Of a stretch of DNA of 64,000 nt, positions 8,193 to 17,848 are shown in pieces. The position numbers were made by a program, and so were the translations under genes. Source of the DNA: DATATB01 sp036268995 (GTDB lineage: Bacteria > Planctomycetota > Planctomycetia > Pirellulales > PNKZ01). Every line of letters begins with the position of its first letter. Position 1 is the stretch's first letter. The stretch is taken from the NCBI GenBank assembly GCA_036268995.1, contig DATATB010000117.1, positions 9,132-73,131 on the forward strand, given 5' to 3'. The notes under the pieces were generated by a model that saw only the letters and a program-made list of their open reading frames with translations, was not told the origin of the DNA and ran no database searches.

Positions 8193-11100
8193 ACCGCGCG
8201 GGGATGCCTTGCCAGCGGGTCCAGGCGGGCAGGGTCTCGCCTTTCATCAGCAGCGATAGGTCGTCCAGCAGCGAGCCTTCCTGCATGCGCGTGTCGTAGA
8301 GCACCAGCGACATGGCCCCCACCGTGCAGCGCGGGCCGATGTCGACGTGCGAGGTCTTCATGATCCGGTCTTCGAACAGGTGCGTCTGCACGGTGCAATC
8401 GCCGTTGAGCGCCGCGTCGTCGGCGATCTGGACCAGGTCGAACTCGGTCATGTCGGTGGTGTCCAGATACACGCGGCGGCCGATCTTCGCCCCCAGTAGG
8501 CGAAAATACCAACAGAGGAAGGGCGTACCGCGGAGGTGCATGACCATGAACAGGCAGGCCAGGCTCTCGTGCATGGCTGTCACCAACTCGGTCTTCCACA
8601 CAAACGCGCTCCACAGCGGATACTCGCTGGCCCGGTAGCGGCCCATCAACAGCCACTTCAAGCCTACGACCATCACCACCGTTGCCATGCCGGCCGCGAC
8701 GTACAGCAGCGGGAACAAGGCGGCCAGCTCGATGAATTCCAAATGTTCGTGAATCAGCAGAAAGACCGACATCAGCACGCAAGTGATCATGATGAAGCAG
8801 GTCGAAGGGAGCGTGACGCGCAGAAACTCGATCGCTGCCCGCTGGCACCAGAGCTTGCGGCTGGGGTGAAACGTGGTCTCGTCGGAAAAGCCCTCGGCCT
8901 TGTGGCGGTGTGGCAGAAAGATGGCGGGCGAGCCGAGCCACGAGCTGTCGGCGGGCATCGGCTCGGCGGTTGCGACCGGCGTGGTCGAGAGGCAGCCGAT
9001 CAGGCAGTTGTCGCCCACCGAGCTGCCCGGCGGCAGCAGCGCGCTGTTGCCGATGAACGATCGCTTGCCGACGTGCGTGCGGTCGATATGGATCCAGCCC
9101 TGGTCCACGCGGGCGGCTCCCAGCGACACGCTGTCGGCGATGAAGCCGTCTTCGTCGATCGATAGCAGGTCGGGCGAGATGAACGAGGCGGTCGAGACCT
9201 CGGCCCGCTTGCCCAACTTGGCTCCCAAGGCCCGATAAAACGGCGTCAGATAAATCGTGGCGTACAGCGGTCCCAGCACGTCGAGGCTCAACTCCATGAG
9301 CTGGTCGACGAACCATTTGCGCCAATAAAAGCTGCCATCGACTTGGTACGCGCCCGGCTGCACGCGGCCCAGCAGCAGCCACTTGATGGCGATGATCTCC
9401 AGGCACAAAAAGACGACGAACGAAACCGCCACGACGGGCGAAAAGACCAGGTAGTAATAGTAGTCGTCGAGGTAATTGAGGTGGTTCATCACGATCATGC
9501 CGGGAAAGATCGCCGCCACGACCAGGATCGGAAACAGCATGATGCCCAGGGCGTAAGCCACGCCGGCGGCAAAGCGGCGAGCGCGGCTGGGGACGTTGCG
9601 CTCAGCCGCAGCCGAGTGGCTGTCCTGGGCCTCGCCGGCCAGCCGCGCGGGCGAACCGGCCCAAGACTGGCCGGCGGGGATTAGCGCGCCGCGGCCCAGC
9701 AGTGACAAGTCCTCGAGCCGCGAACCGTCTTCCATCACGGCCCCGTCGCGCAGCACGCTGCGCGTGCCGACAAAGCAGTTCTCGCCGATGGTCACCGGCC
9801 CGATCCGCAGCCAGCCGTCCTCGACCGAGCAGCCGCTCAGGTGGGCGTCGGTGCCGATGCTCGTGCCTTCGCCGATCGTGAGCAGATCAAAGGCCCCGAA
9901 ATCGTCGCTGCCCAAGTGGACGTTGCGGCCGATCTTGGCACCCAGCAGGCGGTAGTAAATGTTGATCAGCGGCGTGCCGGCCAGATACGTGATCGGCACG
10001 GAGGCGTGAATCGCATCCACGAGCCACCAGCGGAAATAATACCAGCCCCACAGCGGATACCGGCCCGGCTTGTAGCGGCCGATCAGGATCCATTTGGCCG
10101 CTACCGCCAACACCAGCATGATCGGATACGCGGCGATGAGTCCAATCACGGCGCCAATCAGTGCCTCGGTGTACGTATATTCAAAGTCCACCAGGTAGGT
10201 GAACGCCACGTAGGGCGAGAGCCATTGGATGGAGAACAGGCCCAACACGAAATACAGCGCCACCAATTGCGCCAGGCCACAGCGAAAATGTTCCCACGCC
10301 GACGGCTGCCGCGGCTCGCGCGGATCGTGCGGGGCGATCGGCAACTGGTGTACCAGCGGCTCGGCATCTTCGCCGGCAAAGTGCCGGGCCAGGCGCTCGA
10401 TCGTGGGATAGCTGTAGACGTCGAGCATCGAAGCGCCGGCAAAGACCGCGTCGCGCCGCAGCTCCGACACCATCTGCGCCGCCACCAGCGAATGGCCGCC
10501 TAGATCGAGAAAAAAGTCGGCGTCGACCGAGACGGTCAGTGGATGAAATAGCCGGCTCCAAACTTCCCACAACCGCTGTTCGAGATCATTCCGCGGAGCG
10601 ATGCATTCACGCTCGCCGCCGGCCGGCTGGCTGCGCGGCGCCGGCAGCGCCCGGCGATCGACTTTGCCGCTGGGCAGCGTGGGCAGCGAGTCGAGCGTCT
10701 CGAAAAATGCCGGCATCATATACACCGGCAACCGCCCGCGCACGTGGGCCCGCAGTGGGGCTTCGTCCAGCGCCGCGCCGTCGTCGCGCACCAGGTAGGC
10801 CGCCAACTGCTGCACGCCCGGCGTATCCTCGCGCACGGCGACTGCCACGGCCCGCACGCCCGGATATTCCAGCAGCACCGATTCGATTTCCGACAGCTCG
10901 ACGCGAAACCCACGCAGCTTGATCTGCGTGTCGGCCCGGCCCATGAACTCGATGTCGCCCGCGGGCGTGAAGCGGCCCAAATCGCCCGTGCGATACAGCC
11001 GCGGAGCGCAGTCGCCCGGCTGCTCGAAAGGATTGGCCACGAACCGCTCAGCCGTGAGATCCGGCCGGCCGACATAACCTCGGGCGACGCCCACGCCGCC

Positions 11101-12276
11101 GATATACAATTCGCCGACAGCCCCGGCCGCGACCGGCCGCAACTGTTCGTCCAGCAGATAAATCTTGTAGTTCGGCACCGGCCGGCCGATCGTGACCGGC
11201 TGGCCCGGCAGCATTTCGCCCCAGGTGGCAATCACCGTGGCTTCGGTCGGCCCGTAGGTGTTGACCAATCGGCGGCCCGGGCGACTCCAGCGCTCCACGA
11301 GCGCGGCCGGGCAGGCTTCGCCGCCCAAAATCAGCAACCGAATTTGTGGGCAGCGGTCTTCCATCATGGCCAGCAGCGTCGGCACACATGAGAGCACGGT
11401 GACGCCCGCCGCGTCGAGCAACTCGGGCAGCGCCGGGCCGGCATGCACCATCTCGGCCGTGGCGGCCACGAGCGTGGCGCCGGCAAACAGTGCCAGCCAG
11501 ACTTCTTCCACCGAAGCATCGAAGGCGATCGAAAAGCCCTGATAAACCCGATCGTCGGGCCGCACGCCAAAGAGTTGAGCTTCGGCCCGCACCAGGTTCG
11601 TGGCGCTGCGATGCTCGATCTCCACGCCCTTGGGCTTGCCGGTCGAGCCCGACGTGTAAATCACATAGCACACATCGGTGCTGGTGGCGGTCGAATGCGA
11701 ATTGGCCGAGCCATCGGCCGGCTGCTCGGCGAGTTGCTGGCGAAGCTGATCGAGGCACAATGGCACAGCCGCGGCGCCGGCAGTTTTATCCACCAGGCTG
11801 CTGTCGGTCACCACGCCTTTGGCTCCGCAATCGCCGAGGATGTAGCCGATGCGTTCGGCCGGATAGTCGGGATCGAGCGGGACATAGGCCGCGCCGATTT
11901 TCAGAATCGCCAGGATCGTGACATACACGTCGGCCGAGCGCGGCAACAGCAGGCCAACGCGATCGCCACTGACAATCCCTCGCTCGCTCAGCAGCGCGGC
12001 CAGGCGATTGGCCGCCTGGTCCAGTTCGGCGTAGGTCATCTGCTGCTGCCCACAAACCACGGCCACCTGCTGCGGCCGCCGGGCGGCTTGCAACTCGAAC
12101 AACTCGTGCAGCAACTCGCAACGGGCCAGCGCCGCGTCATGCGGGGGGCCGCTGCGTGGATCCGGTTCCCAATTGAGCGCGGTCGCAATGCCGGCAACGG
12201 TTCCAGGCAGGTCCGCGGGAGGGATTTCGGTCCGTCGTAGGAGCAATGCTGCGTCCTCTAAAGCGATGCGTTGCAT
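8191..12276 (-). CDS. Pls/PosA-type single-module NRPS-like membrane protein
   Basis: A 1361-residue protein with the layout of the Pls/PosA family (epsilon-polylysine synthetase relatives, TIGR02353). The adenylation domain spans about 55-545: YTSGSTGKPKG 207-217, NTYGPTE 339-345, YRTGD 428-432 and LPSGKVDRR 534-542. A carrier domain at about 560-640 has the phosphopantetheine serine Ser596 in DLGGHSL. From about 670 onward come three repeats, each of membrane helices followed by a left-handed beta-helix (hexapeptide) segment such as IGRNVHLGSDDFGAFDLLTIG. There is no condensation or thioesterase domain. By analogy it would activate one amino acid and link it as an isopeptide polymer or to an acceptor at the membrane. 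The substrate is not predictable by eye, and no tailoring gene is adjacent. Confidence 0.88.
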   Translation of the reverse strand: MQRIALEDAALLLRRTEIPPADLPGTVAGIATALNWEPDPRSGPPHDAALARCELLHELFELQAARRPQQVAVVCGQQQMTYAELDQAANRLAALLSERGIVSGDRVGLLLPRSADVYVTILAILKIGAAYVPLDPDYPAERIGYILGDCGAKGVVTDSSLVDKTAGAAAVPLCLDQLRQQLAEQPADGSANSHSTATSTDVCYVIYTSGSTGKPKGVEIEHRSATNLVRAEAQLFGVRPDDRVYQGFSIAFDASVEEVWLALFAGATLVAATAEMVHAGPALPELLDAAGVTVLSCVPTLLAMMEDRCPQIRLLILGGEACPAALVERWSRPGRRLVNTYGPTEATVIATWGEMLPGQPVTIGRPVPNYKIYLLDEQLRPVAAGAVGELYIGGVGVARGYVGRPDLTAERFVANPFEQPGDCAPRLYRTGDLGRFTPAGDIEFMGRADTQIKLRGFRVELSEIESVLLEYPGVRAVAVAVREDTPGVQQLAAYLVRDDGAALDEAPLRAHVRGRLPVYMMPAFFETLDSLPTLPSGKVDRRALPAPRSQPAGGERECIAPRNDLEQRLWEVWSRLFHPLTVSVDADFFLDLGGHSLVAAQMVSELRRDAVFAGASMLDVYSYPTIERLARHFAGEDAEPLVHQLPIAPHDPREPRQPSAWEHFRCGLAQLVALYFVLGLFSIQWLSPYVAFTYLVDFEYTYTEALIGAVIGLIAAYPIMLVLAVAAKWILIGRYKPGRYPLWGWYYFRWWLVDAIHASVPITYLAGTPLINIYYRLLGAKIGRNVHLGSDDFGAFDLLTIGEGTSIGTDAHLSGCSVEDGWLRIGPVTIGENCFVGTRSVLRDGAVMEDGSRLEDLSLLGRGALIPAGQSWAGSPARLAGEAQDSHSAAAERNVPSRARRFAAGVAYALGIMLFPILVVAAIFPGMIVMNHLNYLDDYYYYLVFSPVVAVSFVVFLCLEIIAIKWLLLGRVQPGAYQVDGSFYWRKWFVDQLMELSLDVLGPLYATIYLTPFYRALGAKLGKRAEVSTASFISPDLLSIDEDGFIADSVSLGAARVDQGWIHIDRTHVGKRSFIGNSALLPPGSSVGDNCLIGCLSTTPVATAEPMPADSSWLGSPAIFLPHRHKAEGFSDETTFHPSRKLWCQRAAIEFLRVTLPSTCFIMITCVLMSVFLLIHEHLEFIELAALFPLLYVAAGMATVVMVVGLKWLLMGRYRASEYPLWSAFVWKTELVTAMHESLACLFMVMHLRGTPFLCWYFRLLGAKIGRRVYLDTTDMTEFDLVQIADDAALNGDCTVQTHLFEDRIMKTSHVDIGPRCTVGAMSLVLYDTRMQEGSLLDDLSLLMKGETLPAWTRWQGIPAR

Positions 12277-12661
12277 GACGGCCGGATCCTGGCAGGAGTG
12301 CGAAACTCGATGCGGTTCAGCATTGAACCGCCACAGTCTGCGCTTGGTTACGCAGAGGCATGGACGAAGTTGTTGAAGTTACGGACTTTTAACGCTTTCG
12401 GCCACGGCAAATCAGCTAGCTTGCCACTGCGAGTTCCCCGCCGTCGGACCTGCACATGGCCTGCGTGCGAGAGTGGAACCGCACTACTTGGATTGTTGGC
12501 CGCCTTTTTTTGTGCTCAACAATGCAGGCGCCGGCGGGTAAGAGTCGACGGCAGAATCACTTACATTGTTTTGAACGTTCAGCGCCGTGTTTTCGCCTTA
12601 CAGCCTATTCCGGCCTCGAACAGAAGTCGAAAGCCGGGCTTAACTACGAAACACAGTTACG

Positions 12662-12800
12662 AAGCAGTTGAACAGAAGGCCGCAAAGGACGCTAAGAAAG
12701 AGGAAGAGGGGACGAAATCAGTCAACTTGGACGGCGGCTTCTGTTCCGTCTTTCTTCGCGTCCTTCGCGATCTTCTGTTCAAACCGTTTTGGCTTTTGTA
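12662..12800. repeat. Large imperfect inverted repeat A (GAACAGAAGG arms)
   Basis: The left arm (12670-12705) reads GAACAGAAGGCCGCAAAGGA, then CGCTAAGAAAGAGG. The right arm (12747-12780), read in reverse complement, is GAACAGAAGATCGCGAAGGA, then CGCGAAGAAAGACGG. The arms match at most positions over about 34 bp around a spacer of about 40 bp. They are built of short units such as GCAAAGGAC and GCTAAGAAAG. A related element lies about 0.85 kb to the right. Confidence 0.65.
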
Positions 12801-13502
12801 GGGATCTCCGGTCGCTGACGCTCCCGGCTCGCCGTAAAGCGCGCATAAAAAAGCTTTGGAATTTGACACGCGGTTTGGGATGATGCCGCGTAGCTGGATC
12901 GGCCTGAGAGGAATTGCAGGGTTGAGAAGTGAGCGGGCGGCGAGCGGGTAACTTGGCTCGCCAAGCGCTTGGACGACGCGCAGGGCCCTACGCCTTTTTG
13001 GCGAGCGCCCTGGTGGCAACTTGTTGCCCCTCTCTCTCCGGCTGCCGGATGAATCGTTAACATTCGCCCGGCCGCGGGGGTCGTGCCGATTCGGGAGTCG
13101 GTCAAGCTGGTTTGTGAGCGTAGCGCGCCAGGCTCATGGGCAATTGAGTCGGACGCGGTTCCGCTGGCAGACCCACGTGCCGTAATTGTCCCGGCGCGCC
13201 GCTGGCTGGCCACTGGTCGCAGTGTTAGGTGTCCTGAAGAAAAACGGCCCACCACCGTGACCGGCGTCGCCTGCCTGGCATCCACTAACCTATACGCCTG
13301 GCGATGCCAATAGGAGGCGCCGCCCGGCACCCCCACCAAGAACAAGCCGCCGGTAGGCGGCAGCCAGCGGCGCCCAAATTTTTTTTTCGCGCGCTTCTCC
13401 CAGGCGATACTCTGCGCCGAGCGTGCGCACTGGGGTGCGTACCCTACGTCCTGCGAGAGTGCGACCGTAGGAATCGACGGCCATTGGGAATGACGAAGCA
13501 AT

Positions 13503-13690
13503 TGAACAGCCTTCGAGCCCTGAGCCTCAGGCCGAAGGGAAGGGCGCGAAGAGCGCTAAGAAAGAAGCAAAAGAACTAGCGGCAGGAATGCTGGCGAGTG
13601 GGCCAGCGGCGACACTTTTTCGTTGTTCCGGCCCCGTCTTTCTCCCTTCTCTGCGTACTTTGCGACCTTCTGTTCAAACTGTTTTTGGAA
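13503..13690. repeat. Large imperfect inverted repeat B, related to A
   Basis: The right arm in reverse complement (13640-13677) reads GAACAGAAGGTCGCAAAGTA then CGCAGAGAAGGGAGAAAGA. The left arm begins TTGAACAG at 13502 and resumes as GGCGCGAAGAGCGCTAAGAA (13543-13562). Between them sits a nested hairpin, CCTTCGAGCCCTGAG paired with CTCAGGCCGAAGG. So element B looks like a copy of element A whose left arm was interrupted by, or fused to, a second small palindrome. Confidence 0.55.
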
Positions 13691-13860
13691 TCGCTATGGA
13701 CGTGCTGCCGGCTGTCGGCCTGGCGGTGCCATTGCGACGCCCAATCGACAGGGGATGGGGCTTTCGGGTACGATTTCGGGCAGGGCGGGGCTGGCGAAGC
13801 GGGATTGGCCGGCCGAGGAGTCATTGATGCCCAGTTTCCCTTCTTGAAAGCCATCCGACC

Positions 13861-14925
13861 ATGCTTGCCAATATCGAAAAAGCGCTGGGTGAAAAATCGC
13901 GTTTCCTGCTGGGCTTCGACAAGCCGAAAATTCCCGCCAGCCGGCTGCACCTGCCGGGGCCCGACTTTGTGGACCGCATCTTTCAGCCGTCGGCCCGCAA
14001 TAACCGGGTGCTGGCCAATCTCGAGCGGATGATCGGTCACGGCCGCCTGGCCGATACCGGTTATTTGTCGATCCTGCCGGTGGACCAGGGGGTCGAGCAT
14101 TCGGCCGGGGCCAGCTTTGCCAAGAATCCCGACTACTTCGATCCGGAAAACATCGTCAAGCTGGCGATCGAAGGGGGCTGCAATGCCGTGGCTTCGACTT
14201 TCGGTGTGCTGGGAAGCGTGGCCCGCCGCTACGCCCACAAGATTCCGTTCCTGGTAAAGATCAACCACAACGAGCTGCTGACGTACCCCAACAAGGCCGA
14301 CCAGATCCTGTTCGGCACGCTGCGCGAAGCCGCCGAAATGGGCGCCGCCGCGGTCGGGGCCACGATTTATTTCGGCTCGGCCGAGAGCAGCCGGCAGATC
14401 GTCGAAATCAGCCAGGCCTTCTCCCAAGCCCACGAGATGGGCATGGCCACCGTGCTCTGGTGCTACCTGCGCAACAACGCCTTTAAGCAGGACAAGGACT
14501 ACCACGTGTCGGCCGATCTCACCGGCCAGGCCAATCACTTGGGCTGCACGATCCAGGCCGACATCATCAAGCAGAAACTGCCCGAAAACAACGGCGGCTT
14601 CAAGGCGCTGAACACGGGCAACAGCAGCTACGGCAAGCTCGACGAACGGATCTACACCGAGCTGACCAGCGACCATCCGATCGACCTGTGCCGTTACCAG
14701 GTGGCCAACTGCTATATGGGCCGCGCCGGGCTGATCAATAGCGGCGGCGCGTCGGGCAAGAACGATTTTGCCGAAGCCGTGGCCACCGCCGTGATCAACA
14801 AGCGCGCCGGCGGCATGGGTTTGATCTCCGGACGCAAGGCGTTTCAGCGGCCGCTGAAAGAAGGCGTCGAACTGCTGAATACCATCCAGGACGTCTATCT
14901 CTGCAAAGAAGTGACCGTAGCCTAA
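13861..14925 (+). CDS. fbaB: Class I fructose-bisphosphate aldolase (FbaB/DhnA type)
   Basis: A 354-residue archaeal/DhnA-type class I aldolase that cleaves fructose 1,6-bisphosphate in glycolysis and works in reverse in gluconeogenesis. Lys237 in ADIIKQKLP sits at the position of the Schiff-base lysine of E. coli FbaB. LPVDQGVEHS (72-81) and LVKINHNELLTYPN (131-144) are further family motifs. Length is normal. The gene stands alone between the repeat-rich gap and a 557-bp non-coding region. The start ATG follows GAAAGCCATCCGACC, a weak ribosome site. Confidence 0.93.
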   Translation: MLANIEKALGEKSRFLLGFDKPKIPASRLHLPGPDFVDRIFQPSARNNRVLANLERMIGHGRLADTGYLSILPVDQGVEHSAGASFAKNPDYFDPENIVKLAIEGGCNAVASTFGVLGSVARRYAHKIPFLVKINHNELLTYPNKADQILFGTLREAAEMGAAAVGATIYFGSAESSRQIVEISQAFSQAHEMGMATVLWCYLRNNAFKQDKDYHVSADLTGQANHLGCTIQADIIKQKLPENNGGFKALNTGNSSYGKLDERIYTELTSDHPIDLCRYQVANCYMGRAGLINSGGASGKNDFAEAVATAVINKRAGGMGLISGRKAFQRPLKEGVELLNTIQDVYLCKEVTVA

Positions 14926-15482
14926 CGCTGCACGAATGATGACGATGGTGTTAGCGCCCGGCAAATCCGACGGCGGCGATCGTAACAGAACCTGAATAGC
15001 CTCACGATGCGCCCACAGGGCGGAGATTGTTGGCTGGTCGATCGTCGAAAGTTGCCACGAATTCTAGCGGCCCCCCCCTTGATAATTGTTGCAAACGCCG
15101 GCCGAACGGCATAAGTTCGTCGGTTACCGTCTCCTCTTGCATCTCTGAATGCACCCGGTCCGGGGCTAGCCGGTAGTGGTGCAGCGCCTACGTTTTCGGC
15201 ATGCAGCGCAACCGGCACACATCTGATCACATGAGTCACGTAGGCGAAGTCTCGGCGGAGTTGGGGCGCCCTTGACTTGCGGCCGCTCGTTGGACGGCCG
15301 AATCGCATGGGTTGCGCAATCCGCATGATGGAACGTTCCATGGCGACAGTCTCGACCGAACCCGCGACGCTCACGATCGAGAAGAACCTCGGCCGGCTCG
15401 CGGCCGGACGATCGCATTGCTGGCGATTGTCAGAAGGGGCGTACGTGCCCCATCACGTACTACAACATTAAAGGAGCCGCCC
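14926..15482. other. 557-bp intergenic region, no gene seen
   Basis: Minus-strand open frames here lack resemblance to any family and have no ribosome site. A C8 run stands at 15071-15078. The last 20 bases (AAAGGAG before the ATG at 15483) are the ribosome site of the next gene. No convincing terminator follows the aldolase gene. The region should hold the promoter of the 15483 gene, but I see no clear box pair. Confidence 0.5.
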
Positions 15483-16391
15483 ATGAGGCGAATTGCGGTG
15501 ATCTGCCTGGCCATTTGCGCCTTAACGGCCGGAGTCGTGGAGCTGACAGCCAAGGACGAGCCATCCGGCGCTGAGCCCAGCGACGAAACGAAAATCCGGC
15601 AAGCGGTCGCCGCGTATGTCGAGGCCTTCAACCAGCATGATAGCGCGGCGCTGGCCAGGTTCTGGTCGCCCGAGGCCGTATATCTCGACCGAGTGACGGG
15701 CGTGGAAGCCACTGGGCGGGAAGCCATCGCCAAACAATTCGAAGCGTTGTTCGAGCATCAACCTGAAGTCCGGCTGTCAGTCAGCACCGAATCGATCGGT
15801 TTGCTTTCGCCCAGCGTAGCGGTGGAGCACGGCACTTCGAAGTTGCTCGTTCCCAAGGAGGAACCGGACGAAATCAACTACACCGCCGTGTATGTCAAAC
15901 GCGACGGCCAGTGGCTACTCGACCGCGTCAGTGACGATGAAAAAAAATCGCCCCCATCGCATTACGAGCAGCTCAAGGTGCTCGAGTGGATGGTCGGCAA
16001 ATGGGTCGACGACGAAGGCGACGACGTAGACGCCGAGGGCGAGTGCAACTGGTCCAAGAACCGGAACTTTCTCGTGCGCAGCTATGCGCTTTCCGTTCGC
16101 GACCAGATCAACATGTCGGGAATGCAGGTGATCGGTTGGGATCCGGCCGCGAAGGCCATCCGCTCTTGGACGTTCGACTCGGACGGTACGTTTGCCGAAG
16201 CCACTTGGACCCGCAAAGGTGATTCCTGGTTCGTGCGTAACACCGGCGTCGTGGCCGATGGCCGCCGGGCCTCGATGGTCAACGTCATCAAGCCGGTGGA
16301 TGAAAACACGTTCACCTGGCAGACGATCGAGCGCACGGTGGGCGGCGAGTTGCTGCCCAACATCGACGAAGTAGCCATTGTGCGCAAGTAG
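15483..16391 (+). CDS. SgcJ/EcaC-like (SnoaL/DUF4440) secreted protein
   Basis: A 302-residue protein with a signal peptide (about 1-22, MRRIAVICLAICALTAGVVE). The NTF2/SnoaL-like domain at about 35-150 has the pattern IRQAVAAYVEAFNQHDSAAL ... FWSPEAVY that marks the SgcJ/EcaC group. A second domain (about 160-300, from LEWMVGKWVDDEG) resembles lipocalin-like DUF1579 domains. I chose ATG 15483 because AAAGGAG precedes it by 7 bases and a signal peptide follows; a longer frame to 15312 adds arginine-rich, unconserved sequence. The glycine-rich secreted protein gene follows after 67 bp and is probably co-transcribed. The enzymatic role is unknown; 'oxidoreductase' in the family name is not supported by any visible cofactor motif. 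Confidence 0.8.
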   Translation: MRRIAVICLAICALTAGVVELTAKDEPSGAEPSDETKIRQAVAAYVEAFNQHDSAALARFWSPEAVYLDRVTGVEATGREAIAKQFEALFEHQPEVRLSVSTESIGLLSPSVAVEHGTSKLLVPKEEPDEINYTAVYVKRDGQWLLDRVSDDEKKSPPSHYEQLKVLEWMVGKWVDDEGDDVDAEGECNWSKNRNFLVRSYALSVRDQINMSGMQVIGWDPAAKAIRSWTFDSDGTFAEATWTRKGDSWFVRNTGVVADGRRASMVNVIKPVDENTFTWQTIERTVGGELLPNIDEVAIVRK

Positions 16392-16458
16392 CGCCTCAGT
16401 GGACAGCCAGTCTGCTCGTGACGGACATCCGACCATTCTGAAATCATCCAGGTGACTT

Positions 16459-17835
16459 ATGAAGCGCACACTAACCTGCTTGCTGGTATTGGCCATTGTT
16501 GGGATCGGAGCAGCCAATTATTTGTTGGCTCGCGGAGGAGGCCGCGGCGGCGGCGGTGGTGGTGGTGGTCGAGGCGGAGGAGGTGGCGGAATGGGAAGTT
16601 TTGGCGGCGGATATGGCGGTGGCGGCGGTCATCAGGGTGGATATGGCGGCGGCGGTAACCGCGGCGGTTACGGGGGTGGAATGTCCCGGCCGGCGGCACC
16701 GGCAACCAGGCCTGGACCCGCGCCCGGTGCAGGAAACTACGGCGGTCGACCCGGAACCGGCGCTATTGGAAACCGACCGGCGGGTGGAGTGGGCCGGCCG
16801 GGCGTTGCCGGCGGGCCAGCCGGCCGACCCGGCGGAGTGCAGCCTGGCGGCCGTCCCACGGCCGGGCAGGTGAACAATTTCATGAATGTCCCGCGGCCGG
16901 CGACGGGCGCGATCGGCGGCGCGCGGCCCGGCGGCGCCGCCGCCGACTTTCTCCAGGGAGGCGGAGGCGTGGCTTCGCAGCTTCCAGCGGGAGGCGGTGT
17001 CGCCTCACAACGCCCGTCGGGCGCCGGGGGGAATCGGCCGTCGCAGCTCCCCTCGGGCATCGGCTCCGGCGCTCGCCCTGGCGCCGGCGCCATCGCCGCG
17101 GGACGAGGCAACCTGGCCGGTAATCGCCCGCAGCGCATCGATAATCGTCAACAGCGACAACAGGATCGCACTTCGCGTCGCGACGAGATTCGCGACCAGG
17201 TCCGCCACGACCATCCCTGGATGGACTTCTGGGGCGATCATCCCGGTTGGGCCGCAATGCGGATCACGCGACCCTATCGTTGGGCCACCTGGGCCGCGGT
17301 CAGCGGCTGGGTTGGCGGCTACGGTTGGAGCAGCGCGAGCCCGTACGCCTATGGCGAGAATGTTTATTATGCCGACGACCAGGTGTATTACGGCGACCAG
17401 CCCGTCGCGACGGCCGAGCAATACACGCAGCAGGCGGAGGCGGTGATCAACAGTGCCCCGCAAATCCAGCCTGAAAATACGCAGTGGATGCCGCTGGGCG
17501 TGTTTGCGCTAACGCAGGATGGGCAGGCCAAAGGCGTTTCGCCAACCCTCTACATGCAACTGGCGCTCAGCAAAGAGGGAGTCATCTCGGGCACCATGAA
17601 TAATACGGCCACCAGCCAGACGCAAACGCTCGAAGGCATGGCCGACAAAGTCAGCCAGCGCGCGGCTTGGACCGTGGCCGGGCAGCGGCGGCCGATCATG
17701 GAAACCGGAATCTCAAACCTAACCGAGGACACTGCACCGGCGCTGATCCACTTTGCCGACGGGCAGACGCAACAATGGCTGCTGGTGCGGCTGGAAGAGC
17801 CGGCTCAGCCGAGTCCGCCGCCCAAACCGAACTGA
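16459..17835 (+). CDS. Glycine-rich secreted protein of unknown function
   Basis: A 458-residue protein with a signal peptide or anchor (about 1-24, KRTLTCLLVLAIVGIGAANY). A glycine-rich tract follows (about 26-75, GGG/GGY units), then a Pro/Gly/Ala-rich tract (about 76-215), then an Arg/Gln-rich segment (QRIDNRQQRQQDRTSRRDEI) leading into HPWMDFWGDHPGWAAM. A Tyr/Gly segment with VYYADDQVYYGDQP comes next, and last a more ordered C-terminal domain of about 110 residues (from QWMPLGVFALTQDGQ). Similar planctomycete proteins are often labelled cell-surface or 'protocadherin-like'. I would call it an envelope protein with a disordered, possibly sticky N-terminal half. It follows the SnoaL-type gene by 67 bp. 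Confidence 0.7.
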   Translation: MKRTLTCLLVLAIVGIGAANYLLARGGGRGGGGGGGGRGGGGGGMGSFGGGYGGGGGHQGGYGGGGNRGGYGGGMSRPAAPATRPGPAPGAGNYGGRPGTGAIGNRPAGGVGRPGVAGGPAGRPGGVQPGGRPTAGQVNNFMNVPRPATGAIGGARPGGAAADFLQGGGGVASQLPAGGGVASQRPSGAGGNRPSQLPSGIGSGARPGAGAIAAGRGNLAGNRPQRIDNRQQRQQDRTSRRDEIRDQVRHDHPWMDFWGDHPGWAAMRITRPYRWATWAAVSGWVGGYGWSSASPYAYGENVYYADDQVYYGDQPVATAEQYTQQAEAVINSAPQIQPENTQWMPLGVFALTQDGQAKGVSPTLYMQLALSKEGVISGTMNNTATSQTQTLEGMADKVSQRAAWTVAGQRRPIMETGISNLTEDTAPALIHFADGQTQQWLLVRLEEPAQPSPPPKPN

Positions 17836-17848
17836 GATGCCCAAACTG

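Larger units (their letters stand above)
12277..13860. other. 1.6-kb intergenic region rich in hairpin repeats
   Basis: No recognisable gene: the open frames here are short, overlapping and without family resemblance or a good ribosome site. The region contains two large imperfect inverted repeats (listed separately). It also holds a stretch GGTCGCTGACGCTCCCGGCT (about 12806-12826) of low-complexity, repeat-like character, and inverted copies of GCTCGCCAA and TTGGCGAGC (about 12955 and 12997). A hairpin GCCGCC-GGTA-GGCGGC near 13346-13361 is followed 18 bases later by a T9 run (13379-13387), too far for a standard terminator. The promoters of the NRPS-like gene (leftward) and the aldolase gene (rightward) should lie at the two ends. 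Confidence 0.6.

Noticed and set aside
13083..13313. Possible 76-residue gene in the repeat-rich gap
   Set aside because: No ribosome site, no family resemblance, and it overlaps other frames in repeat-like DNA.
13346..13387. Terminator from GCCGCC hairpin and T9 run
   Set aside because: The T run starts 18 bases after the stem, too far for a Rho-independent terminator.
14922..15374. Possible 150-residue minus-strand gene after the aldolase
   Set aside because: Arginine- and serine-rich, no conserved feature and no ribosome site; overlaps the aldolase stop.
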